Positions 62,525 to 64,000 of a stretch of DNA of 64,000 nucleotides are shown piece after piece (positions within the stretch are counted from its first letter, which is position 1; each line of letters begins with the position of its first letter). The position numbers were made by a program, and so were the translations under genes. This stretch comes from Steroidobacter gossypii. Its GTDB lineage: Bacteria > Pseudomonadota > Gammaproteobacteria > Steroidobacterales > Steroidobacteraceae. The notes below the pieces were generated by a model. That model was not told where the DNA came from. It saw nothing but the letters and a program-made list of their open reading frames with translations, and did no database searches. The DNA lies in NCBI RefSeq assembly GCF_016801985.1, contig NZ_JAEVLS010000002.1, forward strand, positions 620,001-684,000, given 5' to 3'.

Positions 62525-62981
62525 CGTCCGCGGCCGACGCTGCGAGCGTCGGCTCGGCGTGCTCGCGTTGCTGGCAGTGGCGGCCTGCGGCCCTTTGCTG
62601 CCTGTGTCATCCCACCTTGCCGCCGTGTTTGTCATCTTTGCCTGCGCGCTGCTGGCCGCCGGCCTTTGGTGGCATGGATGGCTTGGTGGCGCCCGGCGTG
62701 TCACCCAGATCCGCCGCAATGCCGATGGTCGCTGGCTGCTGAGCGACGGCAGACAAGAAAATATTCCCGCCCACCTGTCCGCCGACTCGCGGGTCGGCAG
62801 CCAGTGGCTGTGGCTCCGATGGCGCACCGATGGCTTGGCAGGCGGACCGCGCAGCCGTTCGATGTTGATCCTCCAGGGGGATGTCGCCGGCAACGAGCTG
62901 CGCCGACTGGGCGTGCGGCTGCGCCTGGAATCCGTTTACCGTCAGCCGGGCCGAGCTGAAGCGCGCTGCGCCGGTGTCTGA
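62466..62981 (+). CDS. ygfX: YgfX/CptA-like membrane protein
   Basis: 171 aa. Two adjacent hydrophobic helices (about residues 29-70) with a short turn are followed by a cytoplasmic part with WLLSDGRQENIPAHLSADSRVGSQWLWLRW. In E. coli YgfX/CptA partners SdhE (CptB) and was described as a toxin acting on MreB and FtsZ. The start inside sdhE gives the usual overlap. Similarity is modest, so the name rests partly on context. Confidence 0.82.
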   Translation: MSLPDYATLIPAAHQPLIVDVRGRRCERRLGVLALLAVAACGPLLPVSSHLAAVFVIFACALLAAGLWWHGWLGGARRVTQIRRNADGRWLLSDGRQENIPAHLSADSRVGSQWLWLRWRTDGLAGGPRSRSMLILQGDVAGNELRRLGVRLRLESVYRQPGRAEARCAGV

Positions 62982-63046
62982 ACAATGAAATTTGAAGGCC
63001 GTCACGCATTCGCTCAGCGAGTGTTCAGGGAAGCTTATGTCGCGGC

Positions 63047-63073
63047 GAACTTTCGCGCGGCCCATCAGTCTAT
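63047..63073 (+). promoter_or_regulatory. Sigma-E-type promoter upstream of rpoE
   Basis: GAACTT at 63047-63052 and TCTAT at 63069-63073, separated by 16 bp, fit the sigma-E consensus (GAACTT, 16-17 bp, TCTGA or TCAAA). Transcription would start near 63079, about 55 nt before rpoE. It predicts autoregulation, as in E. coli and for Pseudomonas algU. Confidence 0.75.
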
Positions 63074-63133
63074 GGGAGCAGTCGTTGCGTTCCCGTTGAG
63101 TGCGCTTCCGCCTGACAGGCAGGGAGCGGGCGC

Positions 63134-63718
63134 TTGACGACCACAGCGGATGACACCACCGACCAGGAATTGGTCCGGCGCGTGCAGGCGGGCGACCAGA
63201 CGGCGTTCAACCTGCTGGTGCTGAAGTATCAGCATCGAGTGCTGAAGCTGGTGGGTCGGTTCGTGAACGACGCGGCCGAGGCGGAGGATGTCGCCCAGGA
63301 GGCGTTCCTCAAGGCGTATCGGGCGTTGGCGTCGTTCCGCGGCGATAGTGCGTTTTATACATGGCTGTATCGGATCGCGATCAATACGGCCAAGAACGCA
63401 CTGGTGTCGCAGCGGCGGCGACCGGTGGACTTCGACCTGGATCTGCAGGATCCGGATCAGTACGAGCGGCAGGCGAAACTGAAGGAAGCCGATACGCCGG
63501 AGGGCGTGCTGCTGACGGACGAGATTCGCGGCGTGGTCGAGGAAGCCATGGAACAGCTGCCTGAGGACTTGCGCACCGCCATCGTGCTGCGCGAGTTGGA
63601 AGGCTTGTCGTACGAGGAGATTGCCGAAGCGATGGATTGCCCGGTGGGCACGGTGCGATCCCGCATTTTCCGGGCGCGCGAGGCCATCGACAAAAAGCTC
63701 AAGCCGCTGCTCGATTGA
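63134..63718 (+). CDS. rpoE: ECF sigma factor RpoE/AlgU
   Basis: Extracytoplasmic-stress sigma factor, 194 aa (E. coli 191). The start is a TTG at 63134 with AGGGAG upstream. Sigma-2 shows DVAQEAFLKAYRALASFRGD and FYTWLYRIAINTAKN; sigma-4 shows LEGLSYEEIAEAMDCPVGTV and the RSRIFRAREAID helix, close to E. coli RpoE. It directs genes such as bamA, skp and the lpx cluster in related bacteria. rseA follows after 124 bp. Confidence 0.97.
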   Translation: MTTTADDTTDQELVRRVQAGDQTAFNLLVLKYQHRVLKLVGRFVNDAAEAEDVAQEAFLKAYRALASFRGDSAFYTWLYRIAINTAKNALVSQRRRPVDFDLDLQDPDQYERQAKLKEADTPEGVLLTDEIRGVVEEAMEQLPEDLRTAIVLRELEGLSYEEIAEAMDCPVGTVRSRIFRAREAIDKKLKPLLD

Positions 63719-63842
63719 GTGGCGCGGGGCCTGGATGGCGAGCATGGCCGGATTGCATGGATTGGGAGTGCATTGAATTGAGTTGTGGATTACTGGCAAT
63801 GTTGCCCGATGTGGTGAGCGTGTCGATGATCACGGTGACAGC

Positions 63843-64000
63843 ATGACCGATGCTCTGAACGAACAGCTTTCTGCCTGCCTCGACGGCGAACTGCCGGCGG
63901 CAGAGCTCGATCTGCTGTTGAAGCGGGTGGAGCGGGAGGCTGAGCTGCGCGCCGCCATCGGGCGCTACTCGCTGATCGGCGAGGCGATGCGGGCCGAGCG
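63843..64000 (+). CDS. rseA: Anti-sigma-E factor RseA/MucA (3' partial)
   Basis: Only the first 52 codons are inside the window. MTDALNEQLSACLDGELPAA and the RYSLIGEAMRAE segment match the N-terminal sigma-binding domain of RseA/MucA. The full protein would be a bitopic inner-membrane protein cut by DegS and then RseP (encoded at 14668-16065). The frame is cut at position 64000. Confidence 0.92.
   Translation, partial: MTDALNEQLSACLDGELPAAELDLLLKRVEREAELRAAIGRYSLIGEAMRAE

Overview
The window is one continuous piece of a GC-rich gammaproteobacterial chromosome. Gene content and order (dapD-dapC-glnD-map; rpsB to dnaE; accA-tilS-pyrG-kdsA-eno-ftsB-ispD-ispF-truD; surE-pcm-nlpD; rpfE-like-recJ-prfB-lysS; sdhCDAB-sdhE-ygfX-rpoE-rseA) point to a lineage near Xanthomonadales/Nevskiales, possibly Steroidobacteraceae. 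That placement is inferred from synteny, not from a database search. No tRNA, rRNA, CRISPR array, prophage or complete insertion sequence was seen.

Layout. 1-2531: end of the phosphate operon (pstA partial, pstB, phoU). 2532-8118, minus strand: lysine/peptidoglycan precursor genes dapD and dapC, the nitrogen sensor glnD, and map. 8236-27300, plus strand: a long envelope and translation run that starts at a strong rpsB promoter with a structured leader (rpsB, tsf, pyrH, frr, uppS, cdsA, dxr, rseP, bamA, skp, lpxD, fabZ, lpxA, lpxB, rnhB, dnaE), with many 1-4 bp stop/start overlaps. 27301-38984: an accessory block separating dnaE from accA, which are neighbours in many gammaproteobacteria. It holds two MFS transporters, YceI, YciH, an exported amidohydrolase and a serine hydrolase in one operon, a split spermidine-synthase-like pair, a DUF883 protein, a lone ParB-like protein and several unknowns. 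38985-50843: accA to nlpD. 50844-51304: a repeat-rich gap where E. coli and Pseudomonas carry rpoS. 51305-57170: Mth938-like gene, rpfE-like gene, recJ, prfB (programmed +1 frameshift) and lysS. 57171-57589: a structured gene-free gap. 57590-64000: ygfZ, an SDHAF4-like gene, sdhCDAB, sdhE, ygfX, rpoE behind its own sigma-E-type promoter, and the start of rseA.

Themes. The envelope-stress circuit is represented at both ends: RseP, BamA, Skp and the Lpx enzymes, and the sigma factor with its anti-sigma factor. Succinate dehydrogenase sits with two different assembly factors (SDHAF4-like and SdhE). Several non-coding repeats stand out: a ~100-bp structured repeat present twice in opposite orientation (10369-10490 and 51194-51320), a 25-bp inverted-repeat pair around ~170 bp, a 14-bp tandem repeat, and short GTTGGCGG-type arms at the 3' ends of dnaE, pyrG and sdhB. 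The most open questions are the accessory block, the structured repeat family and the 57171-57589 gap.
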